Source: Opisthorchis felineus (lineage: Eukaryota; Platyhelminthes; Trematoda; Opisthorchiida; Opisthorchiidae). Taken from it: DNA of 64,000 nucleotides. The stretch spans positions 939,983 through 1,003,982 of the forward strand of contig SJOL01006765.1 in assembly GCA_004794785.1 (NCBI GenBank), read 5' to 3'. Shown in pieces: positions 11,601-24,482 of the stretch. Position numbers and translations under genes: made by a program. The notes under the pieces are model-generated. The model was given only the letters and a program-made list of their open reading frames with translations. It was not told the origin of the DNA and ran no database searches. Within the stretch, counting starts at the first letter, position 1. Each line of letters opens with the position of its first letter.

Positions 11601-13344
11601 ACCAGTTCTAACTACAGGATCGATTTGTCGTAAAGATGGCAAATTTCCTGTAGATCTATATGGGTTCGTACATGGATAGAATGGCTTTCTTACTTCAAGA
11701 ATTTCGAAGGCTTGGATCAACAACTGTTGGCACTATAAGCTTATGACCGAATATGGTAAACCAAATCAAATATACTGAAAACCCTGTCGGGACTTATTCT
11801 TAGACGTGTGGGTCAATGGGTGCACCGTGTAAGGCAACATATGATTCCTACTATAGAGATATTTAGAGACGTTGCTTTGCTTTCAAACTCAGAGCACTTC
11901 ATCAGGGGTCATAGAGGGCTTTCTATTATTATCATACGTTAACAGCTTACCTTTCCCAACATCACCATGGAACCACTAGCTGCCGTCCTCTTTCTGTTTC
12001 ATACATGCCCTAGCATCATGTAGAATGTAAGCTCCCTTTGTCTCAATAAAGACGTGAATGCTTTTCACTAAATGTCGCGGAATTCAAGCAGTCTTGTAAT
12101 AAACCGAGACTGTTGGCAAACTGTCACCGACAGGCGCAGTTTATCTGCAGGTTCGAGTGCGTCAGTAGCTACAAAAGGTGACAGGAATAACATCTGTTTA
12201 GCTTAGGGGCACGAAAGTTCAAACAGGTGACTCAAGCATCAAGGAAATTAATATTGCTTGGCAGGGTGAATGTCACAGTCTCGTTTTATTTGGCACTTCA
12301 CCAGATTTTCAGAGAGTGGTTGAGCCTAACTGGAGCCTGGAGAAGAATGAAGTAAAGTCGCTGACGAACAGTTCTGTCACAAACCATTAAGGAAACATAA
12401 CTGTGGATGTTTTGAGTGGAGTTGGAAAATACTGGATGTGTTCTATGTATTGAAATCTACCCAAAGTTCTCACCGGCTGAAATGAGGTTGACCTGATCGA
12501 CAGTGTGACTCACCTCATCCATTAGTTAACAATGCGTTGAATTCTGAGAGCTGGTTTTCTTGGAATCGATTTTTAATATCTAAATTTAAATTGATTGTCT
12601 TTTAACATCCGATCAAGGCTTTAGAATCATCAGCACAATGTGTGGTACGACCACTCCTCAGTGTTCCTTTTTAGCCGAATATCTACAGGCTAACATTTTC
12701 AGTTCAAATATCTGCGTAAAGCTTTGAGTTGTTTCCCGTGTATGGTTTCGCAATGGATATCTAGCTTTTGAGCCGTGCGGCAGAGCAGACATTTGTGGAT
12801 GAAACGGTTCGGCCACTTTTGCGAAGCCCACATAGTGACTATGCGTTCAATCAATGAATGAGGAGAGTTGAAGATATGCTGCTGTGCTAAACAGCAGAAA
12901 ATATGCGGGTATTGAATAAAACTTTCGCTTTTCATGTATAGTTTCGCTTCAAGAACTGTCATATCTTTATATGACATTTGTTTTTTATTTAAATCTGATG
13001 ATTTGCATACAATATCTCAAGTTAGATGTTGTAGCCGCGCAAGTTTGTAAAGTTGCGTTCATCTTCATGTTCGAATGCTTCACCCCTGAGCTGTTCCCAC
13101 GAAGCATCTGGAATTCCAAAATATGTTGAAAGACTTAAAAGTGAATCGTTAGAAATTACCCATTGAGCGCACAAAAATGACGCGAATTATAATGTAAGAA
13201 CAAAGATCGGTTCATGACTATGTCTTCGGCGAGGTCTTTCAAAGTCATTCAGTTTCAGAAGCGAAGACAGCATTATTTAAAACAATGTAATGTACACACT
13301 GGGCGTCAAACATTATAAGCGCAGACAGAAGATTTGGGATTTAC

Positions 13345-13410
13345 CCACCCAACCCAGCACTATCGATGTCGCCTCAATTGGGGGCGAAACGTTTCTGATT
13401 CAACTGCCAC
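13345..13410 (+). ncRNA. Decayed second-class hammerhead-like motif
   Basis: CCAGCACTATCGATGTCGCC, TCAATT, GGGGGCGAAACG and TTTCTGATTCAACTGCC align block for block with the minus-strand motif at 6.9 kb (CACTGATGATGTCACC, TCGATT, GGTGGTGAAACG, TTTGCAGTCAAATTGCC). The CTGATGA box is mutated to CTATCGA and GTC to TTC, so it cannot be a working ribozyme. It does show that the element is dispersed. Confidence 0.4.
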
Positions 13411-15269
13411 GCCCATCAAACACACTAATAACTAGCTGATTATAAATGGATGTTCAAATAACTCAGGTTTCCATTACATTTCTACCTAAAAGAAACTAAT
13501 TTGTTGGTTCCTGAAGCTTGGTTCAGCCACAGCCTTCTTCATAAAAAGTACTATCCACAAGAGATGCCACTCTTGGTTGGTGCCGCGTGCATGTCATTAG
13601 AGAGGAGGACAAACGTAGCGGAATATGAATTTTAAAAATGTTTTACAGATGGAGAAGCAAACTGATTCAAAACACGGTGGATTTGTCTATTTAGAAAGAG
13701 AGAATTCCATTAATATTTCCCGCGATGTATACAAAAAATGTCGGAGCTTATTAACAGGCAGAAACGTGCTTATGCTGGTCTCAAATTTGCCTGGTTTCTT
13801 TGATTCAGTCTGTAACCTACTCAGAGTCTGACAGTCAAAGGTACATTGGCATGAAGTAAATGCACAAATGATAAGTAATCAGATGGATTGCGAATCACGG
13901 TTCAAATCTCCAGTTCATATTATTAAAAGAAACTAGTGAGCAAGGTAACTAAATTCCCCATAAAAAACATAATAAAGGTACCACTGAGACTATGTGTGAG
14001 GTAGCGGCATCCTAGCACACGTTTTTAGCCACTAAAGCTTTTTCGGAAAAGTGCGTAATCTCTGACAAGGTCATGTGCGACTCAAATGTTGTACGATGGA
14101 GTTATTCGTGCATAGATTCACATAGGGCTGAACCGATTCATACTTACTGAGAAAGCCTTGTAATTTCATAGGATGGAACACTTAATAATGAGATGATGGA
14201 GGACAGATACGTGACGTACAAACCCTGCAGAGGTCAATGAACTAAAGTTGTGCCGAAAACCTTTGAGACGACAAACCGCACGAGTAACCGGTTGGGCTAT
14301 AAGCACTTCTTTTCTGGCCAGTCCTGAATATGAAATGCCTATCGGTTGCTTGTTCGTCGAATCTTTCTAACTTATCGTTTGAATGTTCGTCACATATAGA
14401 ACAGTTTCGCCAGGTAGACATACTCTGATAAGAAGGATATCATTGTAACTTTCTCAAGTATTTGGGGTGGTTTTCTGGAAGCCGTAAATGTGGTTAGATC
14501 CCACGAATGTGCACCATGTAAATTTCTGGTAAGAGTGAGATTACTGGTTTACCCGCAAAAAAGACAGCTGGTTATTTCGGCAATTGCTTGTTATTTATCT
14601 CCTGCATGATTCTGCTCACAAGCCCATACAGGCTGAAACAGGCAACAATATAACGTACATGATTTAGCAGCCATCCATTAGAAGTTATAATGGTTTACTA
14701 ATGGACGAAACATTCACACATCCACAAAAATAATTAGGAGTAATATATGACGAAAGGAGCAACTATCAGTGTTCCAGATTTTGATGTTTTCTAAATCTGG
14801 AAGTAACTCTAGCCCTAATCGAGCCCCTGAACTCCACCTGCATGGAAGAAAACTCTGGACCAATATCTGATTGAGGCTGAATATCGTCTTATCCTAATGG
14901 AAACCCGGAAATTAGATTGGATTTTAATTGACTGAATGTCAAAAGGTAGAGTACATGTTTATCGCCCTCTATTGACAAATATCCCACTGAAAAGACGTTT
15001 TCTTATCCATTGAGGGCCTTGTATTCTGTTTGAGTTGGTGTTGCACAAATCACCGAGATGAAATTAAATTAGAATTGTGTAGCCCATTCGCTAAATTCAT
15101 CGTCATCGTTTTTGAGAGCAACACCAGATCAGAACACTGGTGGTTCGCTGACATACAACCACGTCAGTTTACTCGAACAAAGTCTTACATTGAAAGAAAA
15201 AGAAACAAATGGGGCATGTAGAGAAACCTAGGGAAAGCCTACCAGTTCCATCTGATTTACTTACACCTC

Positions 15270-18190
15270 CAGCACTCAGTCAGACAATCTGGATAGAAAC
15301 TGACTGCATGAACGCCAATGATATTGATTATCCGCCATATCGTTCAGTTTCTCCAACCAAGCACGGGGAAGATCAGGTGGACTCCATCCTGGAAAGCAAA
15401 CTTGACCAACGGCGCCCAAACCCTTCGCAACCACCTTCCTTCTCTTCTGCCACATCAAATTCTATCTTGCTGTAGGCTACCGCCACTCCGAATTAGGCAT
15501 GGAAAACAGCACACGTCTTGGCATCCGGTCACTCAGCATGCGTAACACATGAGACCGCCAACTCAGCTTGCAGTACCGCATGCATTCTTAGGGATAATAT
15601 CCTCTGCTTTACCATAGACAAGTCTCCTGTTCACCTCATTGCAGATTTACTGATTCCACCAGATTCTAGCTATAGTTCTGAGACATCGGTGGTGAATGAC
15701 CTGAGGATATCCCATTCTCCGCTCAAATTGGCCATGTCTCGCAGCCATAAAACACAGTCCGCTCTGTAGTCTGATACACACATTTTTTGAGACCCAATGG
15801 AATGTATTTTTGATGCCAAAAGTGATGCAAACTGGCAAACGCGATTCCGCCTCTCAAGATTCGTGCGCTGCTTTCGTCTGTCACACTGTCAACTGATGCA
15901 AATTCCATGATATGTGTAATGTTCCACAACTTTCAGTGTCGCACCTTTAATTCTTAGAAGCATGTTGAAAGTCTGTATATCCTTGCGCATGAGCTTGCAC
16001 TTTGTGGGCACGAAGCACTTGTCAAAAGACTAGATGACTTCGGTAAGCTTTTCTAGTGTTGCTTGCACTTTCTGCTCTTTTTCAAAAATGAGAACATTGC
16101 AGTCTGTATAGCCCAGGTTAACAAGGTTCTCTCTCGGAGAGATCTGAACTCCGGGGTTTAAGAGACCTTACAGATTACACCTCATTATCTCATCAATAAC
16201 GAAATTAAGCAAGAGTGGACAAAGTGGACACCCTTGTCGAAAGCCACTGCTTGCCGGAGTGCACTGATGTCCAACGTGCAAAATACATTCTCCCGCGGCC
16301 ATAATTTTGTGAATACAAACAGCGCAAGGACTTATGGGTCATACCATTTTGTGCAAGTGTGTTGAAAAGAACTATTCGAACTCGTGAGGTCAAGGACCAG
16401 AAAGATTGTAGGGCGCTTTTACGCGTACCGTTTCTCTAACACATGACGGAAAGTGAAGATGTGGTCCATACAGTTCCTTTCAGACTGGAATCCTGCTTGC
16501 TGTTCTCGGGTCTCCTCTTCACGCGCCTTCGTAAGACAGTGTAAGATAAGCGATACACGAATTTTAGTTACAATGAGCATCAGGTGAACTCCTCTGTGAT
16601 TATTACACTCACTGTGAGCTCCCTCGTTGAAAATAAGCGCCACTATAGACTCATCCCAGTTAGTTGAAGCGTTTTCTTTTTCTCAGACAGAAGCATATAA
16701 TTTAGACAAGCAGCGACTGAGGATTTTACCTCTATCTTTGAACATAGCGGGTGAGAGTTCGTCGGCACCATCAGCTCGGTGACGCTTGAGGGACGAAACA
16801 TATTAGCTTACTTTCGATGCCATCAGGAGTCTAAAGTTCAATGATGAGGGCTGCGTTGCGGACTGGAAATCCGGCTGTGCAACTGCAGTTGGCCAGTTGA
16901 ATTGGTCTTGAAAGAGTTCAGCCCAACGATTAAGGTGCTCTTCTTTTTCACAGGTAAGCAAGGTTTTGTGTGCACCGGCTAGAACAGTTAACACAGATTC
17001 CAAGAGCTTCTCGCCTCCCCATTCTTTTTGGCTTTCTGAATCCAACGCGCTTCTCAATTCTCACAGATGCTCCTTTTTCATATGAAGTCTCACAGTTCGT
17101 CTAATGGTGTTATAGTTTCGACCAGGAGCAATGCATAGCTGAGCTTTGAGTGCTTTGATTGTGGCTCGAGATTCTGTGCTTGTACTCATTTGGTTCAAAT
17201 CTTCCTTAAGAAGAGCTCGTGGTATCATTCAGGGCCGCGGAAACTATGAAGACGTCAGAAAGGGTCTTCAGTAAGTCGTTCTGGTAGACTTGTTTCACAT
17301 CAAGGTCCGAGAGCTTCTCAACAGTCAGACGAGGTGTTCGTATCTTGTGAGTCCCTGAAAAGCGCAACGAGAAGTAGCAACGAACAAGCGTGTGATCCGA
17401 ATCAACCTAGGTGTTCCAGAACGAGCGACAGTCAGTAATCGACCCAAGCCACCCATAGCTAATGGCGATGTGGTCTATCTGTGTTGAAGGTTGGTTTGTG
17501 TGCGGGGATCGCGATGTAGCCAAGCGGCGTCGGTTGTTTTGGAAGTTAGTACAGCACAAGCAGTCTGTGGTCACCAGATAACTGCAGCAGGCGTTCATCA
17601 TTATCAGTGTTTCTCGATCCCAGTCCTATTTGACCACCCAATTGAGACTCAGCAACGCTCATTCTACCAACATGTGCATTCATATCCCCGGTAGCCACCA
17701 ACAATATCTGAGCTCTTATCCCACTATAAGAACGTACTCAAAGTGTCGTAAGAGCTGTTCTTCAGTGTAGCATAGCTACAGTCTATTGCGGCGTAAGCAG
17801 ATCCAATGAACAGACAGTGAGTACCGGTGTGCTTGCGGGACACTCGTGGGAGCTGCAAAACAAACCTCACATAGGCGAATATCAACGGGTGACCATTCAA
17901 ACAGAGACCCTTCAGCAGTAACAGTTTCCGGATCATCAAAGGTGCGCGACCAGAGGCGTGCGAAAACCGATGGGGTGGTCAATTTAGCAATATTACTTGG
18001 GTCTTGAATTCTGATTTCAGACAGACAGCACGTATCAATATACAGAGAGAGCCCAGCTTAAATGCAAGAGCAGTCTGTTGTCCACTTTGTTCCGCAGTGT
18101 GAACGTTGTATGCTACCAAGTGAATTGAGCGAAGGCTTTGAAGGACGATTCTGAAGTGTCTGTGGCGGGCGAGTCAAACATAGATATTTC
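15270..18190 (-). mobile_element. Near-full-length but dead LINE (endonuclease/RT), minus strand
   Basis: About 2.9 kb covers the whole expected coding order on the minus strand. At about 18.0 kb there is an endonuclease start (CCLSEIRIQDPSNIAKLTTP); then FEWSPVDIRLCEVCFA, and QPSTQIDHIAISYGWLGSI (17.43-17.49 kb). RT follows: ALIFNEGAHSECNNHRGVHL and EEETREQQAGFQSERNCMDH (16.47-16.64 kb), LTSRVRIVLFNTLAQNG (16.34-16.39 kb), then the catalytic box as YTDC (16099-16110) instead of YADD. The C-terminus has TTERTVFYGCETWPI (15.72-15.77 kb), MGYPQVIHHRCLRTIARIWW (15.66-15.72 kb) and AWLEKLNDMADNQYHWRSC (15.29-15.35 kb). Many frameshifts and the lost second catalytic Asp show it is a relic. No poly-A tail or target-site duplication could be identified. 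Confidence 0.85.
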
Positions 18191-20081
18191 AACTAGTGGC
18201 AATGAGTGGCAAACCGATCTGTTACTCCTTGAGAATGTGTCTACGAAATGTTGCTAGAAACGGAGTGAGAATGCTAAGGAGAGCAAAAAACTGAGACAGA
18301 ACGAAGGAAGGTGTCAGGAATAGCTCTTTTTCCCTCCCTGCTCTTTCGATAGCAGTGTTGGTAGAATCTGGTCACCATCAAATTTTCGCAATTTTTCTCA
18401 ATTTCTAGGTGACTGTCAAGCACCCATGTGGTCGAAGCCTAAATTGATGCACATTCAACCATAAAACCGTTTGAAGCCTCAGAATGATGACATGTGTTCT
18501 AATACTGAATACTTTTTTATGGAAGCTCCAGATAAAGTTTGTATTCATTTATGATATCTTCTTGGTTATACTAACATTGGTGTGGACTGTTGGCTTCCAA
18601 TATTGAGCAAAAGTACTACAGGCAATCATGTACAACAAAACTCCCAACCATTTACTGAAATATCAAGTTCAAATAATTTCATTAAAATGTTAAATGCACC
18701 CGACTGTTCGTCCTTGTTTGTCAGGATTTATTCTCCCCTGCCAGATAAAGTAATATTAAATAGCAAAGCTAAGGTTCTACTCGTCGACCTAACTATGCCT
18801 AAACAGCTTCACTTTCATTCTTTCCAGTGAGTAAATGATCCGTTATGAAATCGCGATTAGTTTTTTGAACCATGTCCACTATGCTTGTACTTCTTACGTT
18901 GTTCTAGCTTCAATAATTCAGCGGTTCAAATCACGACGGCAACAGTGGAGTTGGCAAAACATTCTACGAACATTTTCGCTTTTTTCACTCACTTGCACAT
19001 CTATGGATGAAAGCAAACAATGCCCATGATGGTGCCTGTGCGTAAATTTGGTTTGGGAAAAATAATCAAACAACCAGATCGTCAGCTGGCGCCAGCTTTT
19101 CAAAATTGCGTAACAACACAACACACACACATGTGGAAAAACAACTAACATGCCCTTGTTTAACGACAAAATCTAATAGTACTGAACACGAGAGGTCAGA
19201 GTTTCCAAGTAGTCAGCCTTTTGTGTGCAAAGTGTCTGCTGTATTACCGAATTCTAGGAAGGTGATATTTCTCATTTCACGAAACCGAATGTGCAGGACA
19301 AGGACGTAGCACAAACTCAGAAGACTGTAGGTTCAGGGTGCAAACAGAGGGATCACATTATGCAGTGAAAGTAAGAATTATTTGTTGCTGAATTCAAGGC
19401 ATGTTACTGTAGCTGTTTCAAGACCGGCTACCATAGCCGTGGATATGGAGTGGTGAACTGCACGAGGTTGGTAGTATTGGGGGATGGTGTGATGATCGAT
19501 ATCCTATGATTCCACCTAATTTAACCGTGAGTGATGAATGACATCCCTGGTCGATACCATCAAGCTCCAGCCAATAAGCAAAAACATAAAGGCTCAACGT
19601 TCTTCGTCCGTGAAACAAAATGTACACTGAGGGGTTGGTGTGAGTAAAAACAATAACGATCACTGACTGAACGCAGCATTAGAAAAGACTCGAACAACAC
19701 ATACGAATGCTATCACGAACAAACGGTAGCCGTTGTATTTTCTGTTCAAGAGTGTTGGCAAATGCTTTCAGAATTACAAGAAGTCACTTGCTGGCATAAA
19801 ATCCGTGCATCCAAATGTTCCTACTCATTAACTGTTTTGAAGAAAGCCTTAAAGCAACTCCAGAGAGGGAAGAATAACGTTCCTTTTTGAACTAGGTTTG
19901 TCACGAGGCTACAAGGACTTAGTGCTTACGAAAGTGCGGTTACTCAGTGTATGGACACACCAAAAGTTCCCTGAGTTGTGCCACCTATAATTCTGTTCAA
20001 GTACCATGTATCGAGGATTTGTGAAAAAGAATGCGTCTATTTTTCACTGTTTGTCTCTGAGATAGAAAACGTTCTGATTCA

Positions 20082-20138
20082 CGTATATATTTATATGTAC
20101 ATATATATATATATGTACATATATATGTATATGTACAT
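20082..20138. repeat. TA/TGTACA palindromic microsatellite
   Basis: Interleaved TATA runs with four TGTACA palindromes. The tract is nearly self-complementary and could fold into a hairpin or cruciform. Confidence 0.85.
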
Positions 20139-23100
20139 GACCAGTAAAAAGGAGACTGGAGGTCAGTCATTGGCAGAGCATGCTTTGCTTCACTGAACGG
20201 AAGTTTACTTGTCCACTAGTTATTCACTCACTACCAAGTTGCAATAGGCCCAACGTTCTATTGCCCGCCGGAAAGCTATTGTAAACAAAATTAACGGTAT
20301 CCATTTAATGGACACGTGGAAGGGAGACTGACCACTGGACAAGAACCAAGTGGTGCGCACTTCTGCCTCCGAAAATGCGAGGAGCAAGGTAAATAAATGA
20401 AGTGTTTTCTACTTCCGCTTGCATTAAATTCTCATGTCAAGGTGATTTGACATGTTGCCAATCAGAAACGGTTGTGGGAATAACCTGAAAATTCGAAAAA
20501 ATTTCCTCACAGGACTTTTTTCTCTCCAATTTGCCCTGATGCAGCCAACTGATCAACGCACACAAAAGGGCGAACAGTTACGTCATTACATTTGGTGGAA
20601 AATGTTATTTGGAAATCGATGCGTCTGTCCAGGGAATAGTTAAGGAATTCTGTCCGTGACTTGTCTTATTACTGATATGATTTCCTATAATTATACTGCT
20701 ACCAAGTGGCATAGGTTTGCGAAGAGGAGAATAAAATCATTTGCCACTAGATATGATGGTAAGCTAATCTGTGTTCACTGTGATGATGAATGTTGTTATC
20801 GGCTCTAAGCTTTTCACATCATGCATCAAATCTCGGATAAGGCACTGATGATTAAAGGACTGTCCTTAGGCTCATGAGGAATATTCGAAAGCTCTGGATA
20901 TTAAAGGCTGACAGAGCGCACTGTTCGGATTCTATTTGTGGTACGGTTTGGTCAGGCTCGCGTGAAGGCTTTCTTATACTTGGAGACGAAATAGCAGTCA
21001 GTGATGGGACATCGTTAATCGTATTGGTTGGCCAAGTAATTTTTATTCCGGTGACTTAGATTCACTTATGATACTGCTGTTCACATGCACGAAGCATTGT
21101 GCTTTATCGGCTTGGTGACACTTCAAACTTTGGCAGTCCAAAGGGCCATTATGTTGACACATAAAAAACTATGAACAAATAGCTTCAACTTGTCCCACTA
21201 AATTTGGAAGACAAAGTGGTTACCAAAACGATGGCGTTCCGTTAGAATTATACCACTGGAAGTTATCTGCAAATCGTCAAATGACGAATATGGTGCGCGA
21301 GACGAGAAGACCCTTAACCCTTTGGTCTCATTAAGCAAATTTCGACGTGCTGTGAAACTGAATGGCCGCGAAGTGTACTAGGCTGTGCAACCACTTATTT
21401 TGGTTTCCATCACGGATGGACCTGATGCACGAGTAAAACGGCGGTTGATAATTTTTCAGAACAAACGCAGATATGGTGTCCGTTTTTCGGCATGCTGTGT
21501 AGACTGAATATACTTTGTTTACCAAGACGCAGGATTGCTCTGTATCACGGCCATTACACGCCTGGTAGGTTCTGAAGAGTTCACACAGTGTTTCGTTACA
21601 GGGAGGCAATTCCTGAAACCATGTGACTCACAAATGTATGTCATCGTTCAAACAGCTCCCAGGTGCGATATGATTTAAGTGTTCGTATTCATGCCCATGG
21701 TTGTTGCACGGGAACTCTTCTTAGTGAAGTGCACAGTAGAAATAATGATTTCCTCCATAGATCATATGCTGAATATTTGTCAAATGCAATACTTTTCCTG
21801 TATGTAGAGACTTTTAGACGTATTCTACCATGCGACTGGAGAAAAAGTGAGAAGTGATACACCTCAATCGTCATTTAGGAAGTTGGCGATAATATAGGCA
21901 CTGTGTTTCCCATCAGTATTTTTGAACCTGTTGAATTTCTTATATGAAATCTTGATGTGAAAAACCGCATAAGAGCTCTTGATTTATAGCAGGATATGCA
22001 ACTTTCACAAACATCCCCGTTTCTGAATTCGTAGGTGGACTCAGGTTTTTGACAGTCCCAGTCAATTTCCTGAACAACTTCCCAACGGTCGTTTTTCAGA
22101 TCTGGTCATAGGTCTAACTGGTGGAGTGACTAGTGTATGATATCCGAGGCTTTTGTATTGGAATTCACCTTGATGCTCACCACGTGTGCTGTAGTCAGCG
22201 TTCAGCCGCACGAAGTGAACAGGGCAAACAAGGCGTGATAGTTGTACCGGTCTTCCACCGGTATACCATAACTAACATTTTTGATAAGTTTCCTTTCAGT
22301 CTAATGGTCATAACTGATTTATCCGTATTTGCTCTATGGACTACAACATACGTTTTTTAATTGCATCATTAAATCGAGCATAACTGAATACTTTTGATGT
22401 TCTTATGCAAAATTAAGATGCACATTTGTTCTTTTCTCAAGTACAAATCAAGTTACGTGGATGTAAAATGCAAAATTTACACCTTCCTGCACCCTAACTG
22501 AGTGCAGGCTGGTGCGTATATATTGAAGTCATTGAGTAGAAAAGAAGAGATGCCGCTGGAGTCCTCTTTTGGTTGCCCGAATCAACTTTAAAATTATTTA
22601 AACAAAAGATACCATATCAATTCGCACAATTCAGGTAATCTCATCAGAAGTGACAGTTGCGCCTCAAATTAAATTGGATAGTCTTTTCCAAAGGAGTAAT
22701 TACTAGATGGACTGGAGGAAAAAACTATAAATGTGACTAAGTGAACCACAACAGCTTCCATTATAGACGTGTTTTATTGACAAGAAGAAGAAAGGGAGAA
22801 GAGCGGGAGAACAGATGACGAGACTCAATGAGAACCTGATAAAGGCAGCTCAAAGACGGAAGTGAAATTTCGGTTTAAAACCAGTTTTTTGGGGCACATG
22901 TGTTTTAGGTCAGCTTGGCCGACTAATTCAATCAACATTTTTCAACGTGGTTCCTTTCCCTTGGATTATGGCCACTGCGTGGCGTGAAAACAACGCTGTT
23001 TGCTTGCGTCACGTAATCGATCGTTCGGTGTTGCAGGTGACAAAAATCTATGTAACAGTGCAGCACATAAGGAAAGCACATGAAAAAGAATTCCGGAAGG

Positions 23101-23889
23101 CTTGAAGTAACAGTCGGAAACATCAAATCATCAATGAAATATTAGCAAAGTGAAGTTGTTATACCGTCTATCTCTACAAGGGTGCCTCAGCACTTGGTCG
23201 CATTTGGGCTTCCGTAAATGTGATACCGCTAGCAGGTATATTTTATCCATCGTTCAAACTGGTATCCTTCTTACACAAAAGACAAATGCATTTTGTCGTG
23301 ACTAGAGCACCTGGACGTGTTCATTCCACCGATTCCATGCAGTGTATCTACTTCGGCCCAGTCATTCTCATTTGGGTTCCATTCGCGTTTACCACTTAGG
23401 TGCTAACAGCCACTCAATAAGCTGACGATATCCGAGTAATTATAAGTCAGAAACGACCACGTGTCACGTGATCTAAAACGTATTAAAGGTCTAAGAACCC
23501 GCTTCAAATAGAAGGAGGGAAGAATGAGTTTAGCTAACCTCAAGGGTTTTACAAAAGTAACCTTAACCAGTTTCACTATTGAGTATGATATTTATAGTGG
23601 ATTTTCTAACGGCGACCAAGCTCGATGGCTAGACAGATGGCCACAAAAAATCATGAACCAACTTTCAGTAATTTCACAGAGAATAAACGTCAAACCAACA
23701 AAACCAGTTGACCAATAAATCTGAACCTAATAAGACACGACGTTAAAATTAATTACCTTGCTCTGATGGCCGTGAACTCACCGAAACATGGTATTCCAAA
23801 CTTTACATTGATGTACGGCATGATACACTCAATATAAAAAAGGTAAATATTATTGAATGAACCTAGTAATCTCTGTCTGCAGTTTGAGC

Positions 23890-24080
23890 TCGAGATTGGC
23901 CAGTGGTTAAGGCGTCAACTTGCTGCCTGGAAAGTCCGTGGTTCAAACGCAACTTATGTATCTCGACTACTGCTGTCTCAAGGTTTGGGCAGCCTCGTGC
24001 TTCCTTCTAGTGACGTGACACCTAGGCACCGAAAGTGTGTTACAGCTGAAAGCTTATATCTGGTGTCGCATCTGTTCGAA
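23890..24080 (+). mobile_element. tRNA-derived SINE-like element
   Basis: An A-box-like TGGCCAGTGGTTAAGG (23897-23912) and a B-box-like GGTTCAAACGC (23940-23950) lie 28 nt apart, the spacing of an RNA polymerase III internal promoter. The intervening sequence does not make a full tRNA cloverleaf by eye, so it is SINE-like and not a tRNA gene. The 3' extent is a guess. Confidence 0.5.
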
Positions 24081-24083
24081 CAG

Positions 24084-24482
24084 TCATCCTGTTTTTTTTG
24101 CGTTTTTATTTCCACAGGCCCTTAAAAATCTGCTGCAGTGGCCTCGATCTCCGTTCTTATTAGGGCTTTTTGGCCTCGCTGAAATCTGAATCGGAGTGCT
24201 CGGGACGCGTGGTATTACTGCTCCGATAAGACACATTGCACAAGAATCACCAGGTCTGCACAGGTGGCCACATTCACACTTGAACGGTATATGTCGTAAG
24301 ATGGACGTCTTAAACAATGAACTAATCTTGTCCTTGTCATGTCGACCGATACCTTCGTAGTTCATCATTTTTGTAAACATGAACACTGGGATTATTCCAA
24401 ATGCTCTTTTAGCTGTGAAACATACACCACTAGGTATAATACGAAATATCCTTAATGCATGGATTTGCAGCTTTTCTACCAT
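24084..24482 (-). CDS. Unassigned 132-codon open frame with a Cys cluster
   Basis: This ATG-started minus-strand frame has a stretch KCECGHLCRPGDSCAMC with C-x-C-x4-C-x5-C-x2-C spacing that could bind zinc. The rest (FTAKRAFGIIPVFMFTKMM and similar) is not recognisable. No splice context, neighbour or repeated copy supports it. A frame of this length is near what chance gives in 64 kb, so it may be spurious, an exon, or the end of a decayed gene. Confidence 0.15.
   Translation of the reverse strand: MVEKLQIHALRIFRIIPSGVCFTAKRAFGIIPVFMFTKMMNYEGIGRHDKDKISSLFKTSILRHIPFKCECGHLCRPGDSCAMCLIGAVIPRVPSTPIQISARPKSPNKNGDRGHCSRFLRACGNKNAKKTG

Larger units (their letters stand above)
8000..15269. other. 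No gene recognised
   Basis: AT-rich sequence with only short chance frames. It holds the 8.63-kb tandem repeat and the 13.37-kb ribozyme-like relic. A minus-strand frame at 10.84-11.10 kb and a plus frame at 11.29-11.59 kb are uninterrupted but match nothing I know. Confidence 0.6.

Noticed and set aside
23890..23960. A functional tRNA gene
   Set aside because: A and B boxes are present but the acceptor and anticodon stems do not form by eye; SINE-like is the safer call.
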